Of a DNA stretch of 64,000 bases, positions 42,642 to 52,560 are shown piece by piece. The notes below the pieces were generated by a model. That model saw only the letters and a list, made by a program, of their open reading frames with translations. It had not been told where the DNA came from and made no database searches. This DNA comes from CAVQRC01 sp963715045 (GTDB taxonomy: Bacteria > Planctomycetota > Planctomycetia > Pirellulales > Lacipirellulaceae): NCBI GenBank assembly GCA_963715045.1, contig CAVQRC010000009.1, forward strand, positions 186,001-250,000, written 5' to 3'. Position 1 is the first letter of the stretch, and each line of letters begins with the position of its first letter. A program made the position numbers and the translations under genes.

Positions 42642-45600
42642 ATGCGTCCGAATCTCATGATGCGAAAAGATCTTCAATCGTTGTTCCTCCGGCAATTGAT
42701 CGTGCTGGGGCTCGGGATCGCAACGGCCGCGACGGCGGTCGCCGCAGGGGACGTTCCCGCCGACGAGGCCGAATGGATCTGGTCACCGGCCCATCCCCAG
42801 GGTGAAGCGCCGGAGGGAGACTGCTTCTTCCGCCGCGAATTCACGCTCGACGCCGGCGATCCGGTCCACGCACAGGTCGAGATCACGGCCGACAACCAGT
42901 ATGAGCTGTATGTCAATGGAAGGCTGATCGGCAGCGGGGACGACTGGCGATCGCTCGACAAGCATGATCTGGCCGATGTCGTGCACTCCGGATTGAATGC
43001 GGTGGCGGTTCGCGTGACCAACACCGACGCCGGCGCTGCCGGTCTCGTGGCGCGGCTGACGGTCGAAACGGAAGACGGCCAGCAGTTGCGGTTTTCGACC
43101 GACAGCAACTGGAAAGTGACGGTTCGCGAATTCGAGGATTGGCGGGAGCGGAAGTTCGACCAGTCGCACTGGGTCTCGGCACAAAGCTACGGCAAACTTG
43201 GAGCGACGCTGCCGTGGGGGAACGAGGTCGTGCGGGCCGGACTCGGCGCACGATTCGAAATCCACGATCCGGCATTTCGGGTAGAGCGACTGCTGGAGGA
43301 TGAAGACCTCGGATCGTTGATCGCGATCGTCTTCGATCATCAGGGCAACGTGCTGGCTTCGCAGGAAGGCGGGCCGGTTCTGCGGCTCACCGATACGGAC
43401 GGCGACGGCCGGCCCGACGCGACGGCCGTATTCTGTGATGAACTCAAGAACGTTCAGGGCATGCTTCCCCTGGGCCGCCAGATACTGGCCATCGGCGAGG
43501 GACCGCGAGGCGGCGGACTCTACGCCATGAAACTCGCCGACGGCGAACAGGCTGTCGACGCCGTCGAGCTGCTCCTCGCTTTCAAGGGGTCGAGTGCCGA
43601 ACACGGCCCGCATGCCTTGCGGCTCGGCCGCGATGGGATGGTGTACTTCTTGATGGGTAACTTCTCCTCGCTCGCCACGCTGCCCCGATCGAATGCCCCG
43701 TATCAGAAGTTCTACGAAGGAGATCTCGTGCGACCTCGCTTCGAAGATCCGCGGGGACATGCGGTCGGCGTCCGTGCTCCGGGCGGGACGATTGTCCGCA
43801 CCGACGTGACCGGCAGGAAAGTCGAATACTTTGCGACGGGACTTCGTAACCCCTATGACTTCGCGATCGACGACAACGGCGAACTCTATACGTTCGACGC
43901 CGACATGGAGTGGGACATCGGACTCCCCTGGTATCGCCCCACGCGGGTGAACCATCTGACGGCCGGCGGCGAGTTTGGTTGGCGAAGTGGCTGGGCCAAG
44001 TGGCCCGATTATTACGTCGACAGCCTCCCCGCGATCGCGGATGTCGGTCCCGGCTCACCGACCGGGGTGGAGTTCTACAACCACTTCATGTTCCCCATCC
44101 GCTATCAGGGCGCGATGTTCGCGGCCGACTGGGCCAATGGCCAGATTCTCGTGATCCGGTTCGAACCCGCCGGCGCGAGTCACAAGGCGCGGCACGAGGT
44201 GTTCCTCACCGGCAATCCGCTCAACGTGACCGATCTGGCGGTGGGGCCCGACGGAGCAATGTGGTTCTGCACGGGCGGGCGGGGAACCGCTGGCGGACTC
44301 TACCGCATCGTCTATCGCGGCCGCGTTCCCGACGAAGTTCGCGACCTGGGCGAAGGCATCGAACGCGTGCTTCGCCAGCCGCAACTCGACGCTCCCTGGT
44401 CCCAGTCGCAAATCGCCACCGTCCGCCGGCAACTCGACAATCGCTGGCCCGTATTGCTTAAAGAAGTTGCCCGCAGCCCTCGCCGCAAGGCCAGCCACCG
44501 GGTGCGGGCCCTCGACCTGATGCAGCTCTACGGACCGCGGCCAAGTGTCGCTTTCCTGCTCGAGCTGATGGACGCCGAGGATGAAGATGTCAGAGCCAAG
44601 GCTGCGGTGCTGTTGGGAACCAAGAACAAACCGGACGAGCGGGAAGAGGTCCGCCAGGCCCTGATCACCGCGGTCGCCGATCCGGACCCCCGGGTGCGAC
44701 GCGTGGCCTGCGAGTCCATCGTACGGGCGAACGTGGATGGTGACGCGCAATCGCTGTTGCCGCTGCTGGCCGACGAGGATCGCTTCGTGGCGTTCGCCGC
44801 GCGGCGGGCACTGGAACGCCTGCCGATCGACCAGTGGCGGGCAGAGGTGCTGGAATCGAGCGACGTGCGACGATTCACGCGCGGAGCGGTGGGCATGCTG
44901 ATCGCCGAGCCAAAGCGGCAGACGGCCCGGCAAATTCTCGAACGGGCAGCGACGATCGTACGTGGTGAAATCGACGACCCGCGGTACCCCGAAGGGTTTG
45001 TCAGCGACGCCGATTTCATCGAACTGCTCCGCGTGCTGCAACTGGCGATTCTCCGGGGTGGACTCGAGCCGGACGATTGCGAACCGATCGCGGCCGAACT
45101 GATCCGCGAATACCCTTCTGCAGACTGGAGAATCAATAACGAGTTGGTGCGACTGCTCACGTTTGCTCAGCATCCCAAGCTGGCCGCAAGGATCGCCGCT
45201 CGACTTGAAGACGAGACGGTGACGACCGATGAGAAGCTGCACGCCGCGGCGTACGCCTCGCGGCTGACTTCCGGGTGGGACCGCCAGGCGAAACTAGCCG
45301 TGATCTACTTCTATGACGCCGCTCGGAATCTGGAGGGCGGGCACAGCTTGACTGCCTATATCGATCAGTTCGAAACGGCTTTTCTCAAGCAGCTCACCCC
45401 GGAAGAGCGGCAGCAGTTGCTGGCGGCGGCTGCCGATTGGCCGCACGCCGCCCTCGCGTTGCTGGCCGGCCTCGAGGAGGTCCCGGACGCCGAACTCCTG
45501 ACACGGCTTCAAAAGGTCGACGACGAAATTGCCGAAATGGACGGCGATCCGATCGCCCGACTGCGAGTCGGTATTGCGGCCATACTCGGGCAAAGCGGCG

Positions 45601-46514
45601 AACCGTCGTCGCTCGCCCACTTACGTCGGGTGTACGAGGTCTATCCTGACCGTCGAGCAACGGTTGCGATGGCGCTGACGGCTCATCCCCAGGGTGAAAA
45701 CTGGGGTGTACTGGTCGATTCCCTGCGTACGGTCCAAGGCGCAGTTGCCGGCGAAGTGGTCGCCACGCTGGCTCGCGCCGACGGCAAGCCGGATGACCCG
45801 ATTGCGTACCGCCGGTTGATCCTGCTGGCCCTCAAGTCGGACGAACGACTCTGCGACCAGTGTTTGCAGTTGCTTGCCCGCTGGGCCGATGCGGTTCCGA
45901 CCGCCGCTAAACGCGGACCACGGCCCGACCGCATCGCTGCCTGGCAGGCCTGGTACGCCGAACGATTCCCCACGGCCCCCGCCGCGGAACTACCCGCGGA
46001 AGATCGCCCCCACAAATGGTCGCTCGAGGAACTGCTGAGCCACCTCGATTCCGCGGAGATTCCGGCCGGAGATTCGGCCCGTGGAGCCGTCGTGTATCAG
46101 AGGGCCCAGTGCAGCAAGTGCCACCGCTTCGCCGAGGCAGGAGACGCCCAGGCCTTCGGTCCCGAACTGACGACCGTCGCGCGGCGGTTCGACACCCGCG
46201 AAATCCTGGAATCGGTGCTCTATCCGTCGCACACCATCTCGGATCAGTACGCCAGTCAGGCGGTGATGGTCGACGGTCGAATGCACATCGGGATTGTGAC
46301 ACCCGATGGCGACAGCGGCGTGATTCTGCAAGACCAGGATGGCAACCGCCGCCACTTTGACGAAGAAGACATCGAGGAGATCCTGCCCAGCCAGATCTCC
46401 GCAATGCCGGAGGGTTTGTTCGATTCGCTGACACTTGCTGATGTCAACGACCTTTTCGCGTATCTCCGCTCGACGCGAAGAGTGGCCGAGCGAGAACAGG
46501 CATTGCAGAAGTAG
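42642..46514 (+). CDS. PVC-type cytochrome c protein with beta-propeller and HEAT-like repeats
   Basis: The start is set at MRPNLMMRKDLQ (42642), which opens a signal peptide; the longer frame to 42447 is rejected. The roughly 1290-residue exported protein has an N-terminal beta-sandwich (WSPAHPQGEAPEG...LYVNGRLIGSGDDW), a propeller of the glucose/sorbosone dehydrogenase type (LIAIVFDHQGNVLASQEGG, GLRNPYDFAIDDNGE), a HEAT-like region and a C-terminal mono-haem domain with CSKCH near 46114. This architecture marks the PVC-type haem-binding proteins of planctomycetes and verrucomicrobia, thought to act in sugar or polysaccharide oxidation. The substrate is unknown. A single-gene unit. Confidence 0.93.
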   Translation: MRPNLMMRKDLQSLFLRQLIVLGLGIATAATAVAAGDVPADEAEWIWSPAHPQGEAPEGDCFFRREFTLDAGDPVHAQVEITADNQYELYVNGRLIGSGDDWRSLDKHDLADVVHSGLNAVAVRVTNTDAGAAGLVARLTVETEDGQQLRFSTDSNWKVTVREFEDWRERKFDQSHWVSAQSYGKLGATLPWGNEVVRAGLGARFEIHDPAFRVERLLEDEDLGSLIAIVFDHQGNVLASQEGGPVLRLTDTDGDGRPDATAVFCDELKNVQGMLPLGRQILAIGEGPRGGGLYAMKLADGEQAVDAVELLLAFKGSSAEHGPHALRLGRDGMVYFLMGNFSSLATLPRSNAPYQKFYEGDLVRPRFEDPRGHAVGVRAPGGTIVRTDVTGRKVEYFATGLRNPYDFAIDDNGELYTFDADMEWDIGLPWYRPTRVNHLTAGGEFGWRSGWAKWPDYYVDSLPAIADVGPGSPTGVEFYNHFMFPIRYQGAMFAADWANGQILVIRFEPAGASHKARHEVFLTGNPLNVTDLAVGPDGAMWFCTGGRGTAGGLYRIVYRGRVPDEVRDLGEGIERVLRQPQLDAPWSQSQIATVRRQLDNRWPVLLKEVARSPRRKASHRVRALDLMQLYGPRPSVAFLLELMDAEDEDVRAKAAVLLGTKNKPDEREEVRQALITAVADPDPRVRRVACESIVRANVDGDAQSLLPLLADEDRFVAFAARRALERLPIDQWRAEVLESSDVRRFTRGAVGMLIAEPKRQTARQILERAATIVRGEIDDPRYPEGFVSDADFIELLRVLQLAILRGGLEPDDCEPIAAELIREYPSADWRINNELVRLLTFAQHPKLAARIAARLEDETVTTDEKLHAAAYASRLTSGWDRQAKLAVIYFYDAARNLEGGHSLTAYIDQFETAFLKQLTPEERQQLLAAAADWPHAALALLAGLEEVPDAELLTRLQKVDDEIAEMDGDPIARLRVGIAAILGQSGEPSSLAHLRRVYEVYPDRRATVAMALTAHPQGENWGVLVDSLRTVQGAVAGEVVATLARADGKPDDPIAYRRLILLALKSDERLCDQCLQLLARWADAVPTAAKRGPRPDRIAAWQAWYAERFPTAPAAELPAEDRPHKWSLEELLSHLDSAEIPAGDSARGAVVYQRAQCSKCHRFAEAGDAQAFGPELTTVARRFDTREILESVLYPSHTISDQYASQAVMVDGRMHIGIVTPDGDSGVILQDQDGNRRHFDEEDIEEILPSQISAMPEGLFDSLTLADVNDLFAYLRSTRRVAEREQALQK

Positions 46515-46558
46515 GGTAAAGGTGAAACGGCCCGATGCAGGCTGCCCGTCGTTGCCCG

Positions 46559-47530
46559 CTAGAGCGCTTCGTGAGGCGCGACGAGTTGCGGTTCGTCGAC
46601 GTCGAGCCAGCGAATCCCACCTTCGGCGGCCGAATCGATGATGAACGTCTGCGGGTACGTGAATTGATGCTGCTCGACCCTTTTCAGCTTGCGGAAGTAG
46701 CGGGCTGCTCTGGCGAGGGTCTGCTTGAAGTGGGCCGCTGGCCCTTCGACCTTCGTGCTGCGGTAGCCCCATCCCAGCTTCCGCCGAAGTAGCTGATTGG
46801 CAAGATGCACATTGATTCGTCGTACGGCCCGCGGATTCTTGTGCTCGGTCGACAGGGATACGTTCAGACCTTCCAGGTTCGAAACCCGATGGGGCGCGTG
46901 TTGCGGCCAGGTGATCAGTTCGCCCGGCTGGGCGTCGAAGACGAGTGCATACCGGTCGAAACTCGCGTCATAGGGAACATCTTCGGTAAGTTCTCCCGAG
47001 CAGACCTTTTCCAATACGTGGGGGGCGATGAATCGATAGTCAAAGTGCGGATAGACCCACACCCGCTTCGTCCCCCGGATGTGCCACAACATGTTGACCG
47101 GCAGATCGACGTGATAGTGGACCAGCGCACCAGGTGAGGAGATGAGCAGGTTCGCGGTCCGGTCTCGGGCCTGGAATCCCGGCTGGTTGGCTTCGAGTTC
47201 GTCGTAGACGCTGTTGATGACTTTGGCGTACTCAGGCTGGTGAACGAGCATCTTGCGGCAGTTGATCCACAAGTGATGCTCCCGCACCAGTTCCAGGAGG
47301 ACATCGCCCGGTGTGCCGTTGCGATCTCCTTCCCGCCATTCGAAACGATTCGTGTCATGTCCCATCGTCGAGATGCTGAGGCTCTCGGCAGGGTGGGTGT
47401 CGAGGATTTTCGCCAAGGCCTCGTCGGTGAACAGACCGGTTTCCGCAAGGCGATGACGGGCCACGAGGACTCCCCGCTCGAGGGTTTGGAAGTCGCTTTC
47501 GGTCCAGTCCGCCAGCAGGCTGAGGGTCAT
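46559..47530 (-). CDS. Cupin-fold, JmjC-like protein
   Basis: The start is set at MTLSLLADWTESD (47530). The roughly 323-residue protein has a central cupin/JmjC-like core with an HxD metal site (HYHVDLPVNMLWHIRG) and later YVYP-type strand (KRVWVYPHFDYRF) and a His-containing ITWPQHAPHRV. These fit an Fe(II)/2-oxoglutarate-type fold, but the enzyme activity is not known. It is convergent with the PVC cytochrome gene and has a divergent start from aroE. Confidence 0.75.
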   Translation of the reverse strand: MTLSLLADWTESDFQTLERGVLVARHRLAETGLFTDEALAKILDTHPAESLSISTMGHDTNRFEWREGDRNGTPGDVLLELVREHHLWINCRKMLVHQPEYAKVINSVYDELEANQPGFQARDRTANLLISSPGALVHYHVDLPVNMLWHIRGTKRVWVYPHFDYRFIAPHVLEKVCSGELTEDVPYDASFDRYALVFDAQPGELITWPQHAPHRVSNLEGLNVSLSTEHKNPRAVRRINVHLANQLLRRKLGWGYRSTKVEGPAAHFKQTLARAARYFRKLKRVEQHQFTYPQTFIIDSAAEGGIRWLDVDEPQLVAPHEAL

Positions 47531-47841
47531 GGGGGTGCTCCGGTCAGGATTGCGTACCAGGCCGAACGAGAGCCATGCCGCCGGCGTTCGAGGCGGGCTC
47601 TGTCGGATGTGCTCAAGAGGATATAGCCTCAAATCCCCAGCCGGTGTGCAGCCTCGGCCTGGATCTCTTAGCCGTTCCGCGAAACCGCCGGCGGCCGCCC
47701 GATGTATCCCCTACGACCGACAGCACTGGCGGTCCGCGGTGGCATTGTCGCCCCGTCCACCAACTGGTAAGACAGATGCCTCGCCGCTGTATCCCCACCT
47801 TGGCTCCTCCACCTCCGACTTGGTGCGACCTCGCTCCGATC

Positions 47842-48691
47842 GTGTCACGTGCGTCCCTCCAGGATGTCTGCTGCTGCATGGGCCAGCCCGTGGCTGGCAA
47901 CCCCACGCAGTACATGATGCAGAAGGCCTTCGAGCAGGCCGGGCTCGACTGGAGTTATCTCACGTTCGAAGTACCTGCCGAGGACCTCGCCGACGCCATG
48001 CGAGGGTTTCGCGCGATGGGCTTTCGCGGCGCTAATCTGACGATTCCCCATCAGCAGGCCGTGATTCCGTATCTCGATGAACTCAGTCCCGCGGCGGAGC
48101 TGTCGGGCAGCGTGAACTGCGTCAGCCGCGTTGCCGACCGGCTCATCGGCGACAACACCGACGGCCGCGGATTCCTTCACTCGCTCCGCGAAATTACCGA
48201 TCCCGCAGGCAAGCGGGTCGTGGTTCTGGGAGCCGGTTCTGCCGCCACGGCGATCGCCGCTGAGCTGGCCCTCGCCGAGGCTTCCCAGTTGACGATCGTC
48301 AACCGGTCCGCCGACCGCGGCGAGGCCCTCGCCGAACTCATTCGCAACAGAACCAACGTCGATGCCAGCTTCACGCTGTGGGAAGGGGAGTACGCGGTCG
48401 ACCCGTCCGTCGACGTTCTCGTGCAAGCGACTTCCATAGGATTCTATGAAGCCAAAGCGAACGTACCGATCCAGCAGGATACGCTGCATCCCCGCGCTCG
48501 TCGTCGCGGACGTCGTCTACCATCCTCCCCAGACAGCCCTGCTGCGGGCCGCTGCCGCCCGGGGATGCCCTACGCTCGATGGGCTCGGCATGCTCGTTCA
48601 CCAGGGCGCGATCGCATTTTCGAACTGGACCGCGATGCAGCCGGATCTGAATGCGATGCGCGACGCCGTAGAAGAATTCCTCAGCGCGTGA
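47842..48691 (+). pseudogene. aroE: Shikimate dehydrogenase, single frameshift
   Basis: Taken from a GTG at 47842, the first frame carries shikimate-binding GNPTQYMMQKAF, the catalytic Lys position replaced by His-Gln in TIPHQQAVIPYLD (usually TxPxK), NTDGRGFLHSLRE and an NADP site VVLGAGSAATAIAAEL. At about 48490-48493 (CCCC) the frame moves by one extra base. The next frame continues ALVVADVVYHPPQTALLRAA and the typical QGAIAFSNWT end. Corrected, it is about 283 residues. The missing TxPHK Lys is worth note, though read quality here is uncertain. Confidence 0.85.
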
Positions 48692-48698
48692 CGAACCC

Positions 48699-49647
48699 TC
48701 ACGGCGACCGGGCGCAGCGAAAGCCCGTGTCATGCGAGCGGAAGTCGGGTGGAGCGTCGGCCCGGAGCGCGACATGGATCGCGAATCGTCCATAGGAAGG
48801 CGACAGCCACGACCCACCCCGCCGGACCCGCGTGGTTCCGCGTTCCGGTCCGCCGCTGTGCAGCCGGTTCTTCTCGGAATACGCATCCGCGGCGTACCAA
48901 TCTCCGCACCAGCACCAGACGTTGCCGACGATGTCATACAGTCCAAAGTCGTTCGGTGGGAACGCATCGACGGGGGACCGACCCGAGTAGCCGTCAAGAC
49001 GGAGATCGATGTCGTTCAAGGCGACCCTGCCAGGAGTTGGCCCGCCACCGGCCCTGGGGAGTCTCTTCGCGTCCCCAGGGATACCGGCAATCGACCCTCC
49101 CGGCTCGGGCGGCGTATTCGTACTCGGCCTCGGTGACCAGGCGTTTGCCGGCCCACTTTGCGTAGGCCTGGGCGTCGTACCACGAAACCTGGACGACCGG
49201 CCATTGATCGCGGCCCACGATCGACGAATCGGGGCCGTCGGGCCGTCTCCAGTTCGCCCCCGCGACGGGTTCGAAGCTGGCCGACGCACCTCGGAACACA
49301 AAACCGCTGCCGAGTTGCTCGGCGGTTGTCAGGTAGCGGGTCTGGCGAACGAATTCCGCGAACCGTTCATTCGTAACAGGGTGGGCGTCCAGCCAGAACG
49401 CATCGACTTCGACCTCTACGGGCGGAAACGCGTCCGCCAGCGTTCCGTCCGGCTCGCCAAGTTGGACGCGCCCCGCCTTGATTTGCACCATCTCCTCGGT
49501 GCCGCTCGTGGCAGGTTGCGATACGGGAATCCTGGCGGCCGGCAATTTGATCGCTGAGGGCACCTGCCAGGCGGCGATGCCGACCGCGATCGCGACCGCG
49601 ACGAACCCGCCGAGATACCAGAGATTGCGAGCTGTGATGCGTTCCAT
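48699..49647 (-). pseudogene. Membrane-anchored SUMF1-like (FGE-sulfatase fold) protein, single frameshift
   Basis: Start at 49647 with an N-terminal anchor (LWYLGGFVAVAIAVGIAAW), then an SUMF1 fold: DAFWLDAHPVTNERFAEFV, PVVQVSWYDAQAYAKWAGKR, TEAEYEYAARAG, and after the break GLYDIVGNVWCWCGDWY and GGSWLSP. The break is at about 49020 and fits one extra base. The two catalytic Cys of true formylglycine-generating enzymes lie after GGSW; here that region reads GGSWLSPSYGRFAIHVALR, without Cys. It is therefore probably a non-enzymatic family member, as many planctomycete homologues are. Confidence 0.82.
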
Positions 49648-49722
49648 CGCGTGGTTGCCGGTCGCGTCTCAATGAACGCGTGCGATCCTGGGAAAACTAC
49701 CGGTACGATTGCAATCTGTCAT

Positions 49723-50581
49723 TCAGGACTTCCGCCGACGATATTCGCGACTCGCCTGCTGCATGACCTTTTTTTCTCGCCGCGTGAGACTGTCCTGGCC
49801 GTGGTCCTGGATCTTCTGAAGGATGCGGTCGACTTCACGTTCCATCTTGTCGTCCCGGCTGGCTGCGGGATTGTGCACCCGAAGCTTGGGACCGCGACGC
49901 AGTTTGGGTGCGATCATCCGAGTTGGCAGCCAGCTCCCCGAGCCGCAACCCCGAAGTGTAGTAAGCAACGGCGAACAAGGCCCCACCGAGATGGGCCATG
50001 AAGGCCACATTGCCATCCGTGCGTGTCATGGCCCCGTTGATGTCCACCAGCACCGTCACCAGACCGACCACCCAGGCCGGAACCGGGATGATGAAATTGA
50101 TCAACAGGGTCCGTTTGGGAAAGTTGATCACGAACAGGATCAGGACCGCCACGACGCCGCCAGAAGCGCCCAGCAACGAAACCGTAACATCCCCAGATCG
50201 TTCAAGGACGCTTTCCGAAAGCGACCACGCCAGACCTCCGCACACAATGGCGGCCAGATAGAACGCCAGGAATTCCCGCGACCCATACTTCTGTTCGATG
50301 GCGGTCCCGAACATCCACAAGGCGAACATATTCCAGAGAATGTGCCACATGTCGGCGGGATCGTGCAGAAAGCCGTAAGACACCAGGCGGTACACGTTCC
50401 ACGGTGCCTGCCACCACGTGTCGGTGAGGGAGAACGCGGCGGTGAAGCTCTGACCGATCAGCAACTGCAATAAATACACGCCGAGTGTAAATAGCAGCAC
50501 CCGCATTACGAACGTTTCGGGCATTGATAACCGCATGCCCGGCTGTTCGCGTCGTACGTATTCTCGGTCTTCCAAGCCCAT
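49723..50581 (-). pseudogene. Rhomboid intramembrane serine protease, frameshifted in the tail
   Basis: The start is set at MGLEDREYVRRE (50581). The rhomboid core is complete with six membrane spans, HILWNMFALWMFG, catalytic Ser in LLGASGGVVAV and His in FMAHLGGALFAVAY. At about 49911-49925 the frame moves by one extra base and continues as APKLRRGPKLRVHNPA and a charged helical tail (ILQKIQDHGQDSLTRREKKV) to 49723. That tail is a known accessory segment in planctomycete rhomboids, as I recall. The protease core is whole even without correction. Substrate unknown. Confidence 0.88.
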
Positions 50582-50818
50582 GTCAGTAGCGACGGCGATA
50601 GCGTTGAAACGCGGGGGGAGTATGGGACTGCAGCCGCGGGCCGAATTCGATCGCCCCGCAGCCGTACCGCGGATGGCGATTCGAAAGACACCGAGGCAGT
50701 CCGCCGTCGCCAACCTCACCTCAAAGAATATCGTGCCGGTGAGAATCAGAGAAGTGCAGCGACTCGCGCCGCTCTGCCCGGGGAGCAGGAACGCAGCGTC
50801 GCCGGCGGAAGTTGCCGC

Positions 50819-52153
50819 TCAGAGACCAGCGGCCGCTGCGTCGAGTTGCTCGACAATTCCGAGTTGGAATTCGGCCAATTCCGCGGCCAGTTGTCGATTC
50901 TCCTGGAGCGTCTGGTCGAGCATTGCTGCGGCGCTCTGGAGCTGCTGCTCGATTTGGGCCGCGTAGTCCTTGACGGCCTGGGTCTCGCGACGGAAGCCGT
51001 TGAGATCTTCGGTCAACAGTGTGATCTGACGGGAACGGTAGTTGATCCGTTCGTCAGCCGTTTTCTTGGCCGCCTGGAGTCGGGCGATGTCGGCCTGGAA
51101 GGCAGCGATTTCCGACATCAACTTTACCCGCCGCCGGGCGTAAGACTGGAATAACAGCTCGTAGTCGCGGAGTGGCCGCTCGTAACGCCAGATCACCTCG
51201 CCGCCGCTGGACTCCAACTGCCTCACCTGGTCGTCCGTCAGCGGTTCACCGGCCTGGTTGTAGGCCTGTCGAGGGACGTCATCCTTGCTGGCTGGAATCT
51301 CGATCCCATCGTCGAGGTACTCCTGCACGGTCTCTGCTGGAATCGCCTGCTTCAGGATCTCTTCGGTGTAACCACCGCTCGTGCCGGCCCGAGCGAGCCG
51401 CAGTGACTCATGGTCATCGGTCGGCATCGTCTCATACAGCACCCAGGGAACGGGCGTTTTCATCGCCTCGGCGAGACGTTGCTTCTGATGCGATCGCTTT
51501 TCATCCCAGGAGTTCCACAGCACGGGAACTAATGTGACCCGGTTTCCACTGACTTCGGTGACCTGAAACTCACCCAGATACTGGGGACCCAGTTTGGGTT
51601 CGTTTCCGTTCGGCGGTGCGGGCGCGCGTTGGAATGCGAACAAGATCGAGCCCTTGTCGATCCCCGCGGTCAGCGAGGCCGGATCGGGCGGCGTCGCTGC
51701 GGGTCCGCCCTCGGCACCGACGTCGCCGCCGGCGTCGACGTCGACGGTCTGGACCATCGGCAACAAGCGTACCGATACCGCTCCATTCTCTGGGTTCATG
51801 TCACCGTCGGGAGCGGCCAGCTGCCAGACCCGTCCCTGGACGCGAAGGATCGCCTGAAGACGGCTCTGAAGCTCGACGATTCCGGGATCGTCCGGCTGGC
51901 CGTATTCCAACGTCTGGTTCTCCCGTTCGAGACGCTCGATTTCGGCAAGTTCCCGGTTGAGCCGCGTCCGGTAATAGCCATGCACCCGCAACGTCTCGGC
52001 GGCAAGCACGAGATACAGCACGCCGAACATAAAAATGAAGGCCACGATCGTGACATGGCCCCAGTGCCAACGCTTCCCGCTGAAATAGGCAATGATGAGC
52101 ATCGCCAGAAAGCCCACCCCGAGCAGGATCATCGCTATCAGATTGGCGTCCAT
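50819..52153 (-). CDS. Membrane protein with two N-terminal spans and a coiled coil
   Basis: The 444-residue protein has two membrane segments (about residues 5-24 and 32-52), a short coiled coil (LNRELAEIERLERENQTLEYG), a beta-rich central domain (GSILFAFQ, LGEFQVTEVSGNRVTLVPVL) and a long C-terminal coiled coil (about residues 330-435). The coiled coil follows LLFQSYARRRVKLMSEIAAF. No enzyme motif is visible. It looks structural, perhaps an envelope spacer. It is divergent from the TolC gene, with a 407-base gap between. Confidence 0.6.
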   Translation of the reverse strand: MDANLIAMILLGVGFLAMLIIAYFSGKRWHWGHVTIVAFIFMFGVLYLVLAAETLRVHGYYRTRLNRELAEIERLERENQTLEYGQPDDPGIVELQSRLQAILRVQGRVWQLAAPDGDMNPENGAVSVRLLPMVQTVDVDAGGDVGAEGGPAATPPDPASLTAGIDKGSILFAFQRAPAPPNGNEPKLGPQYLGEFQVTEVSGNRVTLVPVLWNSWDEKRSHQKQRLAEAMKTPVPWVLYETMPTDDHESLRLARAGTSGGYTEEILKQAIPAETVQEYLDDGIEIPASKDDVPRQAYNQAGEPLTDDQVRQLESSGGEVIWRYERPLRDYELLFQSYARRRVKLMSEIAAFQADIARLQAAKKTADERINYRSRQITLLTEDLNGFRRETQAVKDYAAQIEQQLQSAAAMLDQTLQENRQLAAELAEFQLGIVEQLDAAAAGL

Positions 52154-52560
52154 GAAGTGGGATCTTGTACGGAGGGGAAGTTGAGAAGTGACGGCACACT
52201 CGCCCTGGAAGCATCGCAGGGGAAAAGAGCTGCGATCGCGCTTGGGAGTCCCGGCAGGTTAGGGGGAATGCATAGGCTCGATCGTAAATCGCTCAGGACG
52301 GGGCGTCAAGCGTTCGGGGGACCGATCACTTCTCCTAAGCCGTTTCCGCGTAGTTAGTTGTGGCAGAACCGAGGTGCCCGGTCGTTGCAATCGGCACAAT
52401 CGTTCAAGTCAACCTCTTGTTACACCCGAATCGATCTCAGGGGTGGCCCGCCGATCGCAACTGCGCGGTGGGTGAAGACCATCCGTCACTCCGGGTTGCC
52501 GTCCTGGCCGTCCTGGACGTCTTTTCGGGACATTGAATCTCGCGACTCCTGGCTCGCATC
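52154..52560. other. Divergent intergenic region
   Basis: No gene is supported in these 407 bases between the divergent membrane-protein and TolC genes. Promoters for both directions are expected here, but I see no confident -35/-10 pair. Confidence 0.45.
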
